Part shown: positions 35,578 through 45,770 of the stretch, one piece after another
How positions within the stretch are numbered: the first letter of the stretch is position 1
Layout: every line of letters begins with the position of its first letter
Source of the DNA: Dermatemys mawii
Lineage: Eukaryota; Chordata; Testudines; Dermatemydidae
DNA length: 64,000 nucleotides
Direction of reading: 5' to 3'
Assembly (NCBI GenBank): GCA_007922305.1
Contig: ML677365.1
Coordinates: forward strand, 16,784,281 to 16,848,280
Program-made: the position numbers and the translations under genes
Notes under the pieces: generated by a model
The model's input: only the letters and a program-made list of their open reading frames with translations
Told to the model about the DNA's origin: nothing
Database searches by the model: none

Positions 35578-35917
35578 TACGCTATGTCCACACGTTTGTT
35601 GACCCCTTCAAAAAACTCTAATGGATTAGTAAGACCTGATTTCCCTTTACAGAAACCACGTTGACTTTTGCCCAACAATTTATGTTCTTCTATGTGTCTG
35701 ACAATTTTATTCTTTACTATTGTTTCAACTAATTTGCACGGTACTGGTTTGTAATTGCTGGGATCACCTCTAAAGCCCTTCTTAAATTGTGTGTGACATT
35801 AGCTGTCATCCAGTCACTGGGTAGAGAAGCTGATTTAAAGGACAGGTTACAAACCGTAGTTAATAGTTACACAACTTCACATTTCAGTTCTTTCAGTACT
35901 CTTGGGTGAATGCCACG
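35578..35917 (-). mobile_element. CR1 LINE, upstream RT portion
   Basis: Continuation of 34027-34790. The minus strand encodes LLGKSQRGFCKGKSGLTN and FFEGVNKRVD, and further up fragments of the conserved RT region (GDPSNYKP-like). It fades out beside the CpG island near 35917. Confidence 0.82.
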
Positions 35918-36890
35918 AGGGGAAGGGACGTGCTGGCAGCGCAACCCAGCCCAGGGCAGGCCACTGTGCGGCTAGCAACTGCTCGTTTGTAGTGTCCTCG
36001 CACTGGGCTGGGCCACCCCCGCCATGCCATACTCCCCACCGGCTCCTCGCTCCCGGGACTGCCCCCATGGGGGCCCACAAAGATGTTTGAGGCCGGGCCC
36101 ACAAAAGATTAATACAGCCCTACCCCCAGGCACACGGGCAGTGTCCCCTGCCTCCGCCCCACTAAGGAAGCACGGACAAGGAGCCGGGCAGCAGCGGTGC
36201 GCGCACGCAGCCCTGGAAGTGGGGTTCCCCTTGCGCCAGTGCAGGCACCAGGGTTGGGCTCTGCACGTCCCGGGAAGTCGTGGGAGGCCCAGCGCTCCCG
36301 GCACAGCACTGGGGCCCTGGCACACCGCCCCGGCAGCGGCCAGCGACCGCCCAGAGGCCGGGCAGGCCGGGCCCCGCGCCGGCTTCTGCAGCACCAGCCT
36401 GGCCTCCCCCGCCAGCAGCAGCAAGGGAGAGAAGCGGCTCACGCACCTGCCCCGCGCAGACCCGCCGGTCCCAGAGCCCCGCGGCCGCTCAGCCTGACGC
36501 GCTGGCTCGGGGAGGAGCAACACCTGCGCGGCAGCTCGGCGCTAACGAGAGATTCCCGCGTCCCGCTTCGCTGCCTCATCCGGCCGCGCTGAGATCCGGG
36601 CCCGCCCGCAGCGCCAGGCTCAGCCTCGCTCTAGCTCGGTCGCCTCGCCTTCGGGGCCTGGCCCGGCCCGGCCCGGCCCGGGGAGCAGCAGGCTCCTCAC
36701 CAGCCCCACCGCTTGCCGCCGCCGCCACCCCCGGCTTCTTGCCCGCAGCCTGTTGCGCTTCCCCTAGCTGTGCGGGGCTGGGGTGGGCGAGCGCTGCACG
36801 AAGCTCTTCCCCAGGCCTCAGCCCGACACCTCTGGGCTGGCTGCAGCCGTTATGAACGGAAAAGAATTGCTCGAGCTCTGGCACCTCTTT
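35890..36890. promoter_or_regulatory. CPQ: CpG island, likely CPQ promoter and exon 1 region
   Basis: This is the only large GC- and CpG-rich block in an otherwise AT-rich window, densest about 36180-36870, with a short GCCCG-type tandem run near 36660-36680. It sits upstream of CPQ exon 2 on the minus strand and downstream of SDC2, where the CPQ promoter should be. On the minus strand a possible 5' splice site reads GCAG|GTGCGTGAG, with the exon ending at 36447 and GT at 36446-36445; human CPQ also begins with a non-coding exon. Open frames through this block on both strands are CpG-composition artefacts. The location is seen; promoter activity and the donor are inferred. Confidence 0.6.
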
Positions 36891-37069
36891 AGTTCCTGGG
36901 CTAAAGTCACAGTCTCTGCTGGTGCCCCCTGAAGTTCACCTGGAACATGGGTGGCGGGTATCACAGGCCAGGGCAGCCAAGCCTCCCCTGACCCATGCTG
37001 TGACCCTGCCCCTGTTGCACCCTGAGGCTCCACCTGCAGCTGGTTCAGGCTCAGCTCAGGGCTCCCTGT

Positions 37070-37413
37070 GACCACAGGCAAACTAGGCGGCCGCCGAGGG
37101 CGCCAAGATTTTGGGGTGCCAAAAAGCCCTTGGACCGGGGAGTGGCAGCTGAGCCCCATATTCTGCTGGGCGGGGGAGGGGGTGGCGTGCGGAGGCTCGG
37201 TGCCAGCGTCCCTGAGGGTGGGATGTAACACCGTGCTCTGAGTGTCCATAGCCTGTTTGTCAGAAGCTGGGAATGGGCAACAGGGGATGGATCACTTGAT
37301 GATTTCCTGTTCTGTTCATTCCCTCTGGGGCACCTGGCCTTGACCACTGTGAGAAGACAGGATACCAGGCTATACGGACCATTGGTCTGACCCAGTATGA
37401 CCTTCTTATGTAA
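37070..37413 (+). mobile_element. CR1 LINE 3' end
   Basis: From about 37220 the sequence has CATAGCCTGTTTGTCAGAAG, GGATGGATCACTTGATGATT and the diagnostic end GGTCTGACCCAGTATGACC then TTCTTATG. This is a typical CR1 3' UTR end. The part before 37220 (GGGCGCCAAGATTTTGGGG) is probably a separate hAT-type fragment. Confidence 0.8.
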
Positions 37414-38019
37414 AAATTAATTATATTAATGTTCAGTACAAAAACTTCCCAACATAATGAGCTCCCAAGATAGCAATGATGTGAGATAACAACCTTGGCA
37501 AATACTGCATTTTAAAAATCTTGGCCTATTAGGAAACACATTTATATAAGTTTCCATTCCCAGTCAGAAATCTACAGTAGCATTCTGGAGCAAAGTCACT
37601 AAAATATAGTCCAAAAACAAATGTTTATTTAACGTGCCCTGCAGCCCCTCACTTTTCCCTCCACCTCACCCCACTCACCAGGGTTGTCCTCAGAGTTCAG
37701 AGGTGCTTTCTTGTGAGTTCACCTCCCAGGTGGGGGGCAAAAAGACACCTTACTCGTTCCTCCACTGTTCGCTCTGGCCACTGTTGTTCGTTGTGCCACC
37801 ATTCACTCCCTCGGTCTGTTGCCAATGGCCCTGTGCTGTCACCTTCTGCTGCCACCTGCTACTGTGACCTCTGTGAGTTGGTTTCTTGAGATTCCACCCA
37901 GCTCTCAGTGATTTCAACTGAGCTCTCAGTGGGGTGTAAGCAAAGAAACACTGTCCCCACAGCAGGACTAAGTACTTAGACTTGCTTACAGTGATTTCAG
38001 CTGTAGTGGTCACTTAAAC

Positions 38020-38287
38020 CAGAGGTCTTCAAACTTTTTCCCCTCACGGCCCCTTGCCATGGAGGAAAAAGTCTGGCAGCCCCCTGGGGCGGGTATGTCC
38101 GCCGAAATGCCGCCACAAAAAGCGGACACTTCTGGTGGCGGCAGCATTTTGGCGGTCTAAAAATAGCCCGCCCAGGAGTTCGGCGGTCTCCCGGGTGGTC
38201 TCGGTGGCAGCGCCGGGGTCTCGCGCACCCCTGGAGGTGGTCTCATGCCCCCCTGGGGGTGCACACACCCCAGTTTGAAGACCACTG
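38020..38287. mobile_element. 268-bp non-autonomous hAT
   Basis: Ends CAGAGGTCTTCAAACT and, inverted, CAGTGGTCTTCAAACT. An exact 8-bp target duplication ACTTAAAC is at 38012-38019 and 38288-38295. GC-rich interior; non-coding. Confidence 0.95.
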
Positions 38288-38325
38288 ACTTAAACCAAAA
38301 GACTCTCTATGAAGCTTTATCAGCT

Positions 38326-38904
38326 CTGTCTTTAAACAGTGGAGAGAGGCAGGTCAAATACAGTACTTGTGACTCAGACAGACCATCAGGCAAAACACCT
38401 GTCCCCACCCTCTTTCTTGATGCCCTCAGTCAGCACAGGTTAAGTACAGTTCTCCTACCCTTTACTCATACAATAAGAACAACATTTCAACCCCCCCACC
38501 CCACCCCCACATTCAAGTGATTTGCAACCCAGCCCCAGCCAAAATCTATCACTTGGCAACACAGCTCTGTTTGCTGGATGCCTAGGTAGATTAGGTAAGA
38601 CTGTAAATACAATGTGGTCCTGAAGTCTTTCCCCCCAGTCCCCAGGTGATCTCTAGCTGTCAGGGAGTGCTCATTTTGACTTTGCTTATAATGTGTAAAG
38701 AAGCTAGTCTATGTTCATACTTTTTAAATCTATTATACTTTTTCATATACACATATTTTATCCTACACTGTATATGCTTTTAAAGTGTATATTAATGTTT
38801 CAATTTCAATTCAGATTTCCGAAATTGGCATGTAACTAGTTCACAAAACTGGAGGGGGGGTTGGGAAAAGTCAGGGTGGGTGTAGGGAAATCCCTGGTGG
38901 GATG
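38326..38904 (+). repeat. Direct repeat, copy 1
   Basis: Begins CTGTCTTTAAACAGTGGAGA and ends near GGGAAATCCCTGGTGGG. It is paired with 39431-39992 in the same orientation over about 560 bp with scattered differences and small indels. The unit is not recognised with certainty. Confidence 0.9.
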
Positions 38905-39179
38905 GCTGCGGAGGACGCAGCTGAGCCTGGATCATCCCGACCCGGGGAGGGGAAGGGGTCGAGATGGAGAGGAGCAAGGTGGAAGTTTTGCCTAGGGTGT
39001 AAAATATCCTTGCACCGGCCCTGGCTCAGCTTCTGCTGGCGGTCCTGAGCTCAAGCACTGGCAGAGGAGTCAGTGGTGGTAGGGGACTGAGCCAGCGGGT
39101 GGGGCTGGCCTGGCACTTGTGGGGACCAATGTTTTCCCCAGAAATTGAAATTAGAGGGAGTGTTTGAATTTTCGGGGGC

Positions 39180-39430
39180 AATGTAGTGGCGCGATGACTC
39201 ACCTCTGCAGCACGTCCTGCTGGTTGTCTGGGAATTTGCTCTTTCCAGCTCGGGGCGCCCTCTGCAGGCGAGTGTCTCACTGTCTGCTGGCCCCTGTGCC
39301 TTTCCCAGAACCCAGTGCCCTTGTATCTGGATGCTGCCTGCTGGCAATACCCCCACAGTCTCTGCTTCTGGGTCTCCCCTCCCTGGGGAACCCCCAACTC
39401 TCCATCCCCACCTTGCCTCAGTTTGGGCTA
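39180..39430 (+). repeat. LTR-like repeat fragment
   Basis: Contains CTGGCAATACCCCCACAGTC and CCTCCCTGGGGAACCC, then CACCTTGCCTCAGT. The same blocks occur inverted at 60600-60830. Probably part of one dispersed LTR-type family. Confidence 0.55.
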
Positions 39431-39992
39431 CTGTCTTTAAACAGTGGAGAAGGGCAGGTCGAATAGTACTTGTGACTCAGACAAAGTATCAGAGCAAAAC
39501 ACCTCTCCCCTCCCTCTCTTTTGATGCACTCAATTAGAACAGGTTAAGCACAGTTCTACTGCCCTTTACGCATACAATAAGAACAACAACAACAACATTT
39601 CTTTGCCCCACTCCCATTCGAGTGATTTGCAACTCAGCCCCAGCCAAAAATCTATTACTTGCAACATAGCTCTGTTTTCTGGATACCTAGGTAGATTAGG
39701 TGTGAATGTAAATACAATCTGGTCCTGAAGCCTTTCCCCCCAGTCCCCAGTTCATTACTAGCTGTCAGGGAGTGCTCATTTTGACTTTGCTTACAATATA
39801 TAAGGAAGCTAGTCTATGTTCATACTTCTCAAACCTACTATACTTTTTCATATACACACATTTTATCCTACACTGTATGTGCTTTTAAAGTGTGTATTAA
39901 TGTTTCAATTTCAATTCAGATTTCCAAAACTGGCATGTAACTAGTTCACAAAACTGGTGGGGGAGGCGTGTTGGGGAAATCCCTGGTGGGGA
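39431..39992 (+). repeat. Direct repeat, copy 2
   Basis: Second copy of the unit at 38326-38904, offset by about 1.1 kb. It differs by an expanded AAC run (AACAACAACAACAAC) and point changes. Open frames in it are short. Confidence 0.9.
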
Positions 39993-40114
39993 CAGAAGCT
40001 TGGCTCATCACTGGGGCCAGACTGACGGTAGGGCTGGCCTGGCTCTTGGGGGCTCAGGGCTTTGGTGGGCGGGACCTCCCCAAGAGGGAGTCTGGCCTTT
40101 GAAATATGATTTTT

Positions 40115-40310
40115 TTTGCCTGGGTTGTTACAGTTTCTAAAGCCAGATCATTGTGATCTGCTAGTCCAATCTCCTGCACCACACAAGCCAGAAGCATTTC
40201 CTTGATTGTAAACTTCCCACTTATGGAGAGTCCCACCACAACCCGTGGTGATTTGTTCCAATGTTTAATTACCCTCAGTGTTAAAAATGGCTACCTTATT
40301 TATTACTGGA
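40115..40310. repeat. Old interspersed repeat
   Basis: Contains AGTCCAATCTCCTGCA, then GATTTGTTCCAATG and TTAATTACCCTCAGTGTTAA, a pattern I recall from a dispersed LINE-derived repeat in turtles. Approximate limits. Confidence 0.45.
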
Positions 40311-40678
40311 TAAGGGAGGGGTTTGGGGGGGTTTTGGCCTATTTTAGTAGCTATAGTTTTGAAATGTCAGTGAACACCTGTATCAATGGAGATGATCCTT
40401 TTAATGGAATGAGCACCTATGTCAGAAGAAGTAACATCAGAATTCCCTGAGCTCCTTCATTCATATCCTCCTTGCGAAATCTTTCAGTAATAATAACAGG
40501 TAAGTGATTGTTGCCAATGTGCTCTGAACAGTCTTTGCATTCGTTCTCTCTGACAACTATGATGTATAGCCACAGTTCATTATGCTATGACCTAGTGTAC
40601 ACAAAGTTACATTGTTTGACTAAATGTGTGTGTTTTTAAACAGATTTGCTTAAACTGATGCAACTTGTGTGTTTAGAC

Positions 40679-41088
40679 CATTGGATCTCAACCATGTGTT
40701 CATGCACCTTTGGGGTATACACCGATGTCTTCCAGGCAGTACATCAATTCATCTAGATATTGGCCTAGTTTTACAACAGGCCACATAAAAAGCACTAGTG
40801 AAGTCAGTACAAACTAAACTTTCATACAGACAATGACTCATTTATACTGCTCTATATACTTATACACTGAAATGTAAGTACAATGTTTATATTCCAATTG
40901 ATTTACCTTATAATTACATGGTAAAAATGAGAAAGTAAGCAATTTTTCAGTAATAGTGTGTGTGACATTTTGAATTTATGTCTGATTTTGTAAACAAGTA
41001 ATTTTTAAGTGACATATAACTTGGAGGTATTCAAGACAAATCAGACTACTGAAAGGGTATAGTAGTCTGGAAAGGTTGAGAACCACTG
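40679..41088. mobile_element. 410-bp non-autonomous hAT
   Basis: Ends CATTGGATCTCAACC and, inverted, CAGTGGTTCTCAACC. Interior ACAACAGGCCACATAAAAAG and ACTGCTCTATATACT match a family I know from turtles. The flanks GTTTAGAC and TTGCAGAC agree at only 5 of 8 bases, so the target duplication is weak. Confidence 0.8.
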
Positions 41089-41116
41089 TTGCAGACAAGG
41101 TCTTAGAAGACAAACC

Positions 41117-41241
41117 TAGGCCTTGATCCTGCAAATACTTCGGCATGTGTTTAAGCACGAGTAGTTCCAGTGTAATCATTGAGACTACCCACATGCTTAA
41201 AGATAAGCACATGCCCAAGTGTTTGTAGGATCAGAGCCTTA
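41117..41241. mobile_element. Palindromic MITE
   Basis: 125 bp that folds along most of its length: the left side TAGGCCTTGATCCTGCAAAT mirrors the right side TGTAGGATCAGAGCCTTA, and inner blocks CATGTGTTTAAGCA and TGCTTAAAGATAAGCACATG are complementary. Non-coding. Confidence 0.8.
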
Positions 41242-41921
41242 GTAAACAATTTTGTGACAGTCCGATACATAATGATGAAGAACTTCTCTCCACAATACAA
41301 CATCGTGCTCTGATTCCCATAAATTGTATCATCTGGTTGGGATGGAAGTAATGCAGATGAGCCTCACTGAAGTGTGTTTTGAGGAGGGATTTGAAAGAGG
41401 AGAAGGTATTACTATAAAAAGTCACTCCATTCCTGCCATACTGGCCCTCCACCTGGTTATTTTGTTTGTTTTTTTCAGTGTATGATAAGTTGCGTCTTCC
41501 TCAGTACACAGAAATTGCACATAAACAGCATACATTAATACATCTCCCACATTTAAATTGTCACAGTTTTGAGACCCATGTTTAGACAGAGGAAGTAACT
41601 TTTAATCCAAATGTTACAAAAACTAACCTGTTGTCATGACTCTTGTGTGTCTTGTTCGTTTCCTGTGGTTTCTGAGTATTTGTTCCATATCCTGCCCAAG
41701 AAGTTTTGTGTCACACATTGCTGTTGGTCCGTGTCTCTTAGTGGTGAGTATAGACAGTGATTAATGAGATCATAAATGTCTTATTGCAATACAAACAACC
41801 AAATATTCTCTGAGTGACTGTAGCACACCCAGCACTTTAAAATTAACTGCCAGTGAATTATTCCCTTTCTTTCCTTCCAATTAAAGATGAGACGTCGGGC
41901 AGGGCTGTCTTAGGGATTTTA

Positions 41922-42330
41922 TGTATGTAGCATTGTTGTAGCCATGTTGATCCCAGGATATTAGAGAGACAAGGTGGGTGAGGTAGTATCTTTTATTGGA
42001 CCAACTTCTTTTACTGAGAGAGAGACAATCTTTTGAGCTACACAGAGCTCTTTTTCAGATCTGGGAAATATACTCAGAGTGTCACAGCTAAATACAAGGT
42101 AGAACAGATTGTTTAGCATAAGTAGTTAACACATATTTCAAAGGGCCATTGAAGGTGAAGTGGCCTGTTAATACCCTTCAGTCATGGGGAAGGGAGAAGA
42201 AAAAAAAAGGAGTATGTGGAAGGCAGTTGTGGGGGGAATTGATAGTAGGTTATAGATTGTTGTAATAAACCATAAATCCAGTGTCTCTGTTCAATCCATG
42301 ATTTTTAGTGTCTAGCTAAGTAAATTTATG
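41922..42330 (-). mobile_element. Penelope-like element, 3' tail
   Basis: On the minus strand: TAGACACTAAAAATCATGGA, later AAGTTGGTCCAATAAAAGAT and CCTCACCCACCTTGTCTCTC, a tail I recognise from Penelope-like (or closely allied) repeats in turtles. It contains a decayed hammerhead-like motif at about 42024-42058. No coding frame remains here. Confidence 0.65.
42024..42058 (-). ncRNA. Decayed hammerhead-ribozyme-like core (copy A)
   Basis: Minus strand reads CTGAAAA (hammerhead box CTGANGA with G8 changed to A), a stem GAGCT/AGCTC (42050-42046 with 42039-42035), then AAAA where the fold needs GAAA. Architecture and spacing fit helix II of a hammerhead; the two substitutions hit invariant G positions, so it should be inactive. 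Confidence 0.45.
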
Positions 42331-42901
42331 TAAATAGGCTTCTAACTATAATACAATCCTGTGATTTTCATCACCAGTTTTAGAATTTGGAGGGGTCTCA
42401 ACATGGTTATTTTTGATGGGATCTTACCACCTCACTTTCTCCTTTCATTCTTCTACTAATTCTCTCAATCTCTTCTCCCTTCTTTCTCCCTTCATCTTTG
42501 CTGGCCTAACTCTCTCTTTTAGTCCTTTCATAATCAAAGAGTTAATGGAAAGGAGTGATAGTGGATCTCCTTTTTTTCCCCTGCCACCATGTGATCAGAA
42601 GAAAGGAGAAGTTGCATCCATAGAGGGCCAGAGAACATACTTACCTTCCTTGTGCTAACTTCCAGTAAGAGTTCGCGCCACAAGTAGATATCACCAACCA
42701 ATAGACTCAGCAACACAACCTACAGTTTTATGAAATTTGAAACTATTTTGTTGATATGAGGTTCTCTCAACCAAGGGTTGAAATCCACACCAACTTCCTT
42801 CAGTCACCACCACACACACACAAATCTGTTCCTGGGCTTGAAACACACCAATAACCTACCAGTCCCAAAGAAGTTATTCCCATTCTGCCAATCCCATATA
42901 T

Positions 42902-43120
42902 CAGGGGTTCTCAAACTGGAGTTTGGGAGCCCTCAGGGAGTTATGAGAATATTACATGGTGAGCCAAGAGCTGTCAATCTCCACCCCAAACCCCGCTTTG
43001 CCTCCAGCATTTATAATGGTGTTAAATATTTTTCAAAGTGTTTTTAATTTATAAGAAGGGTCACACTCAGAGGCTTGCTATGTGAAAGGGGTCACCAATG
43101 CAAAAGTTTGAGAACCATGG
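42902..43120. mobile_element. 219-bp non-autonomous hAT
   Basis: Ends CAGGGGTTCTCAAACT and, inverted, CCATGGTTCTCAAACT. An exact target duplication CCATATAT is at 42894-42901 and 43121-43128. Interior shared with 33909-34026. Confidence 0.93.
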
Positions 43121-43171
43121 CCATATATATATTTCTTTATTTGCACTTTCCCTTGCTAAATATATTATGAT

Positions 43172-43552
43172 CAGTAGCATAGATAGGGGAGGATCTGGGG
43201 GAGCAGTCCCTCCCCCTGATGCTAGATTTCCAGAAGTGGCGCCTACTCACCAGGTAGGACTCGTGGAGCACGGAGGACTCGTGGAGTTGCCGCCAGAGAA
43301 AGTGGTGAACCGTATCCGTTCGCCAAAATGCCGCTGAAAGGGCTCTACTTTCAGCAGCATTTCAGCGGACATACCCGCTCCTACACTTCCTCTGGTGGCG
43401 GCATTTTGGCGGCAGCTCCACCATGTGGAAGTTGTGTTTTGTTTTGTTTTTTTGTGGCGCCTTTCTTTTTTGGAATTGGCGCCTTTTGGGGGGGAAGCGC
43501 CTTTTTTCCCCCTGTTTGGTCCCCCTACTGTTGAAACCTGGCTATGCCCCTG
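43172..43552. mobile_element. 381-bp non-autonomous hAT
   Basis: Ends CAGTAGCATAGATAGGGG and, inverted, CAGGGGCATAGCCAGG. Flanks ATTATGAT (43164-43171) and ATTATGTT (43553-43560) match at 7 of 8. Same family as 11239-11489 (TTTTGGAATTGGCGCC and T-rich spacer). Confidence 0.87.
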
Positions 43553-43774
43553 ATTATGTTACGTTCTTTTTCTCCATTTGCGGTTATAAGACTTCATTGT
43601 CTCCTCTGCACATTTAGGGATCATAATTGTTAAAAATGGGAAGGATGATGTTATGATTAAAGCACTAGAGTGGGATTCAGGAGACTTGCATTTAATTCTT
43701 GGCTTTTAATTCTGTCACAGACTTTTTGTATGACACAGGCAACTCTCCTAGGTCCCAGTTCTGAAAATACTTAC

Positions 43775-44600
43775 ACATGTACTTAAGGCCTTATCTATAC
43801 TGCAAAGGTTTGTCACCAAAAGGCAGGAGAAGAGACCCCTGGTAAGTGGTTTTGCTTTGTGAAGTGCGGAGGAGGGTTGGCACAGAATTGTACAAACCTG
43901 GCGATGTTTCAGTGTGCTGACATTTCCCTGTATAGCAAAGCAGTACGGCACAACAGGGTGTTGATGCAGGAAACCTCCAGAGAGATCTCTAGACAACTTT
44001 TCTTGAGGTACTCGGCAGTCCTTCTGAGGCACCCTCTACACGCTGGCGGAGCACCTCTGCCAGATAAGAAAGCACCTGAGACGGAGCAAGGAAGAAGTGT
44101 TTCAGGATAGGCTGCAATACTCAGATGCAGCAAAGAGAGAACATAGGCAGTGGAGGAAAATGGAAAGGCAGGACAGAAAAGAAAATGAGGCCTTCTTTAG
44201 GAATGCAACTAAGAGATTATTAAAGTTATGGTGCAGCAAACTGAGACGCTGAAGTCCCTCATAATGCTCCAGAGGGAACAGTTATGTGCCTGTCCTCCCT
44301 TTTCAGCACATTCAGAACTCTTTCCCATGACCTTCCCAAATTCTACCCATTCATTCCTTTCCACTTTCTGGGACTTCTCACTTTCCTGTTCACTCCAATG
44401 GACACCTTTTCAAATGATAGCTGGACTTACGCACACCTCTGAAAGTCAGCCCTTCATTGGTGCCTCCATTACTCCCCTCCTCCCAACAAGCATATTTGTG
44501 TGTGGTGTAGTTTTTTGTGCAACAAAAACAAAGTTTTTTTGAATGATAAGCAATCTTTGTTTGTTTCCTGGAAATTGTGATATTAGATGGCAGAAACAAA
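43775..44600 (+). mobile_element. PIF/Harbinger-like element remnant
   Basis: Starts near AAGGCCTTATCTATACTGCA, a typical end of turtle Harbinger-type elements, and contains the degraded Myb-like gene described next. The element appears to continue to the region where the Penelope-like copy begins (44.94 kb). The right end was not located. Confidence 0.5.
44046..44542 (+). pseudogene. Harbinger Myb/SANT-like protein, C-terminal remnant
   Basis: Read with one frame change near 44228, the plus strand gives QYSDAAKREHRQWRKMERQD and ENEAFFRNATKRLLKL, then QQTETLKSLIMLQREQL and a proline/serine/threonine-rich tail (FPMTFPNSTHSF). This charged coiled region plus P/S-rich tail is typical of the Myb-like DNA-binding partner encoded by Harbinger transposons. 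The SANT domain itself is not present. Identification is by pattern only. Confidence 0.5.
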
Positions 44601-45173
44601 TAAACAAATAAGAGTAAGCGGGATAGGCTTGGACAGATTTCCCATTTGCCAGCTAGCCCTGCTTAGTAAGATAATCCGCATTTTTTAATAAATTATTTAC
44701 CATTTGTTCCAGTCTGTCTCTCCAAAAGTTCCCCTGGGTTCAATGTATTTCAATGGCATTAAAAGATGTTTCCCTGTTTTCCTCTTGAAAGATCTCTATG
44801 TAGCATTGCCTACGGTCGGCAGATACTTATGTGTATATATATAGAGACAGACCATACGTAACCGAGCATTCAGATTTTATTTCCTTCTGTCAGTCTTTGC
44901 CATTTCAATTCAGTAAGATGACAGAAATGTTCTAAGGTTCCCAACAAATGCTGGCATTCGGCTACTACTGGAATGTAAAGAAAGCACTGGAGCTCTGCCC
45001 TTGCTTAAGGCCTTGTGCTTCCTTCCCTTCATGCAACACCATGGAGAACACACATCCTGACAACCACACACCAAAAACACTAACCCAGGTACCTATCCTT
45101 GTAACAAAGCCCGATGCCAAATCTATCCACATATCCATTCAACTGACACCATCACAGGACCTAATACGTCAGC

Positions 45174-45497
45174 CACACCATCAGAAGCTCATTCACCTGC
45201 ACATCTACAATGTGATATATGCCATCATGTGCCAGCAATGCCCCTCTGCTATGTACATGGGCCAAACCGGACAGTCTCTACGCAAAAGAATAAATGGACA
45301 ACTCTGACATCAGGAATCATAACATTTATAAACCAATAGGAGAACACTTCAATCTCTCTGGCCATTCTATTAAAGACTTGAACGTGTCAATTTTAAAACA
45401 GAAAAACTTCCAGAAGAGACTCCAACGAGAAGCTGAGGAACTGGAATTAATTTTCAAATTGGACACTATCAACCAAGGGTTAAAAAGACTGTGAATG
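45174..45497 (+). pseudogene. Penelope-like GIY-YIG endonuclease remnant
   Basis: First piece (to about 45307): YAIMCQQCPSAMYMGQTGQS followed by LRKRI, with the paired cysteines and YxGxTG of the PLE-type GIY-YIG domain. After a frame shift the second piece reads PIGEHFNLSGHSIKDLNVSI and REAEELELIFKLDT, ending LKRL-stop at 45495-45497. The order is right for a PLE C-terminus. The shift makes it non-coding today. Confidence 0.78.
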
Positions 45498-45733
45498 GCT
45501 TTGTCATTACACTAATTGAATGCATTTCCCTAGTTAAGTTTCCTTCAAAGGTTCTTATCACCTGTCAGACACAGATCCACTTCATTTTCACTACAAAAGT
45601 TTTTTTTTTTCTCCTGATGATAATGGCCCATCCTAATTAAATAGCCTCTTAGAACTGGTATGGTAATGTACAACTCTTTTTGCTTTCTGTGTATATAAAT
45701 GCATCTTGCTTCTGTGTGTTCCATTCTATGCAT

Positions 45734-45770
45734 CCAATGAAGTGGGCTATAACCCACGAAAGCTTATGCT
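45734..45770 (+). ncRNA. Decayed hammerhead-ribozyme-like core (copy B)
   Basis: Reads CCAATGA (box CTGATGA with two changes, including G5 to A), a perfect 5-bp stem GTGGG/CCCAC (45742-45746 with 45753-45757), then GAAA (45758-45761) and a tiny helix III GC-TTAT-GC. That minimal helix III is a known property of hammerheads in Penelope-like elements. The G5 change and a G at the cleavage site predict no activity. Confidence 0.5.

Larger units (their letters stand above)
10011..36444 (-). other. CPQ: CPQ intron 1 (presumed)
   Basis: Lies between the exon 2 acceptor and the CpG island taken as the CPQ promoter; the upper limit depends on an unproven exon 1 donor. It holds most of the transposons in the window, listed separately. 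Stretches 14.1-15.5, 18.0-19.2, 21.4-23.0, 23.6-26.6 and 32.2-33.8 kb contain no feature I can name beyond weak MITE-like fragments near 21.68-21.96 kb and 14.89-15.18 kb. Confidence 0.55.

Noticed and set aside
35972..36884. Long open frames (up to 191 codons) on both strands
   Set aside because: Stop codons are rare in CpG-rich DNA; the peptides are Ala/Pro/Gly/Arg-rich and several overlap in different frames.
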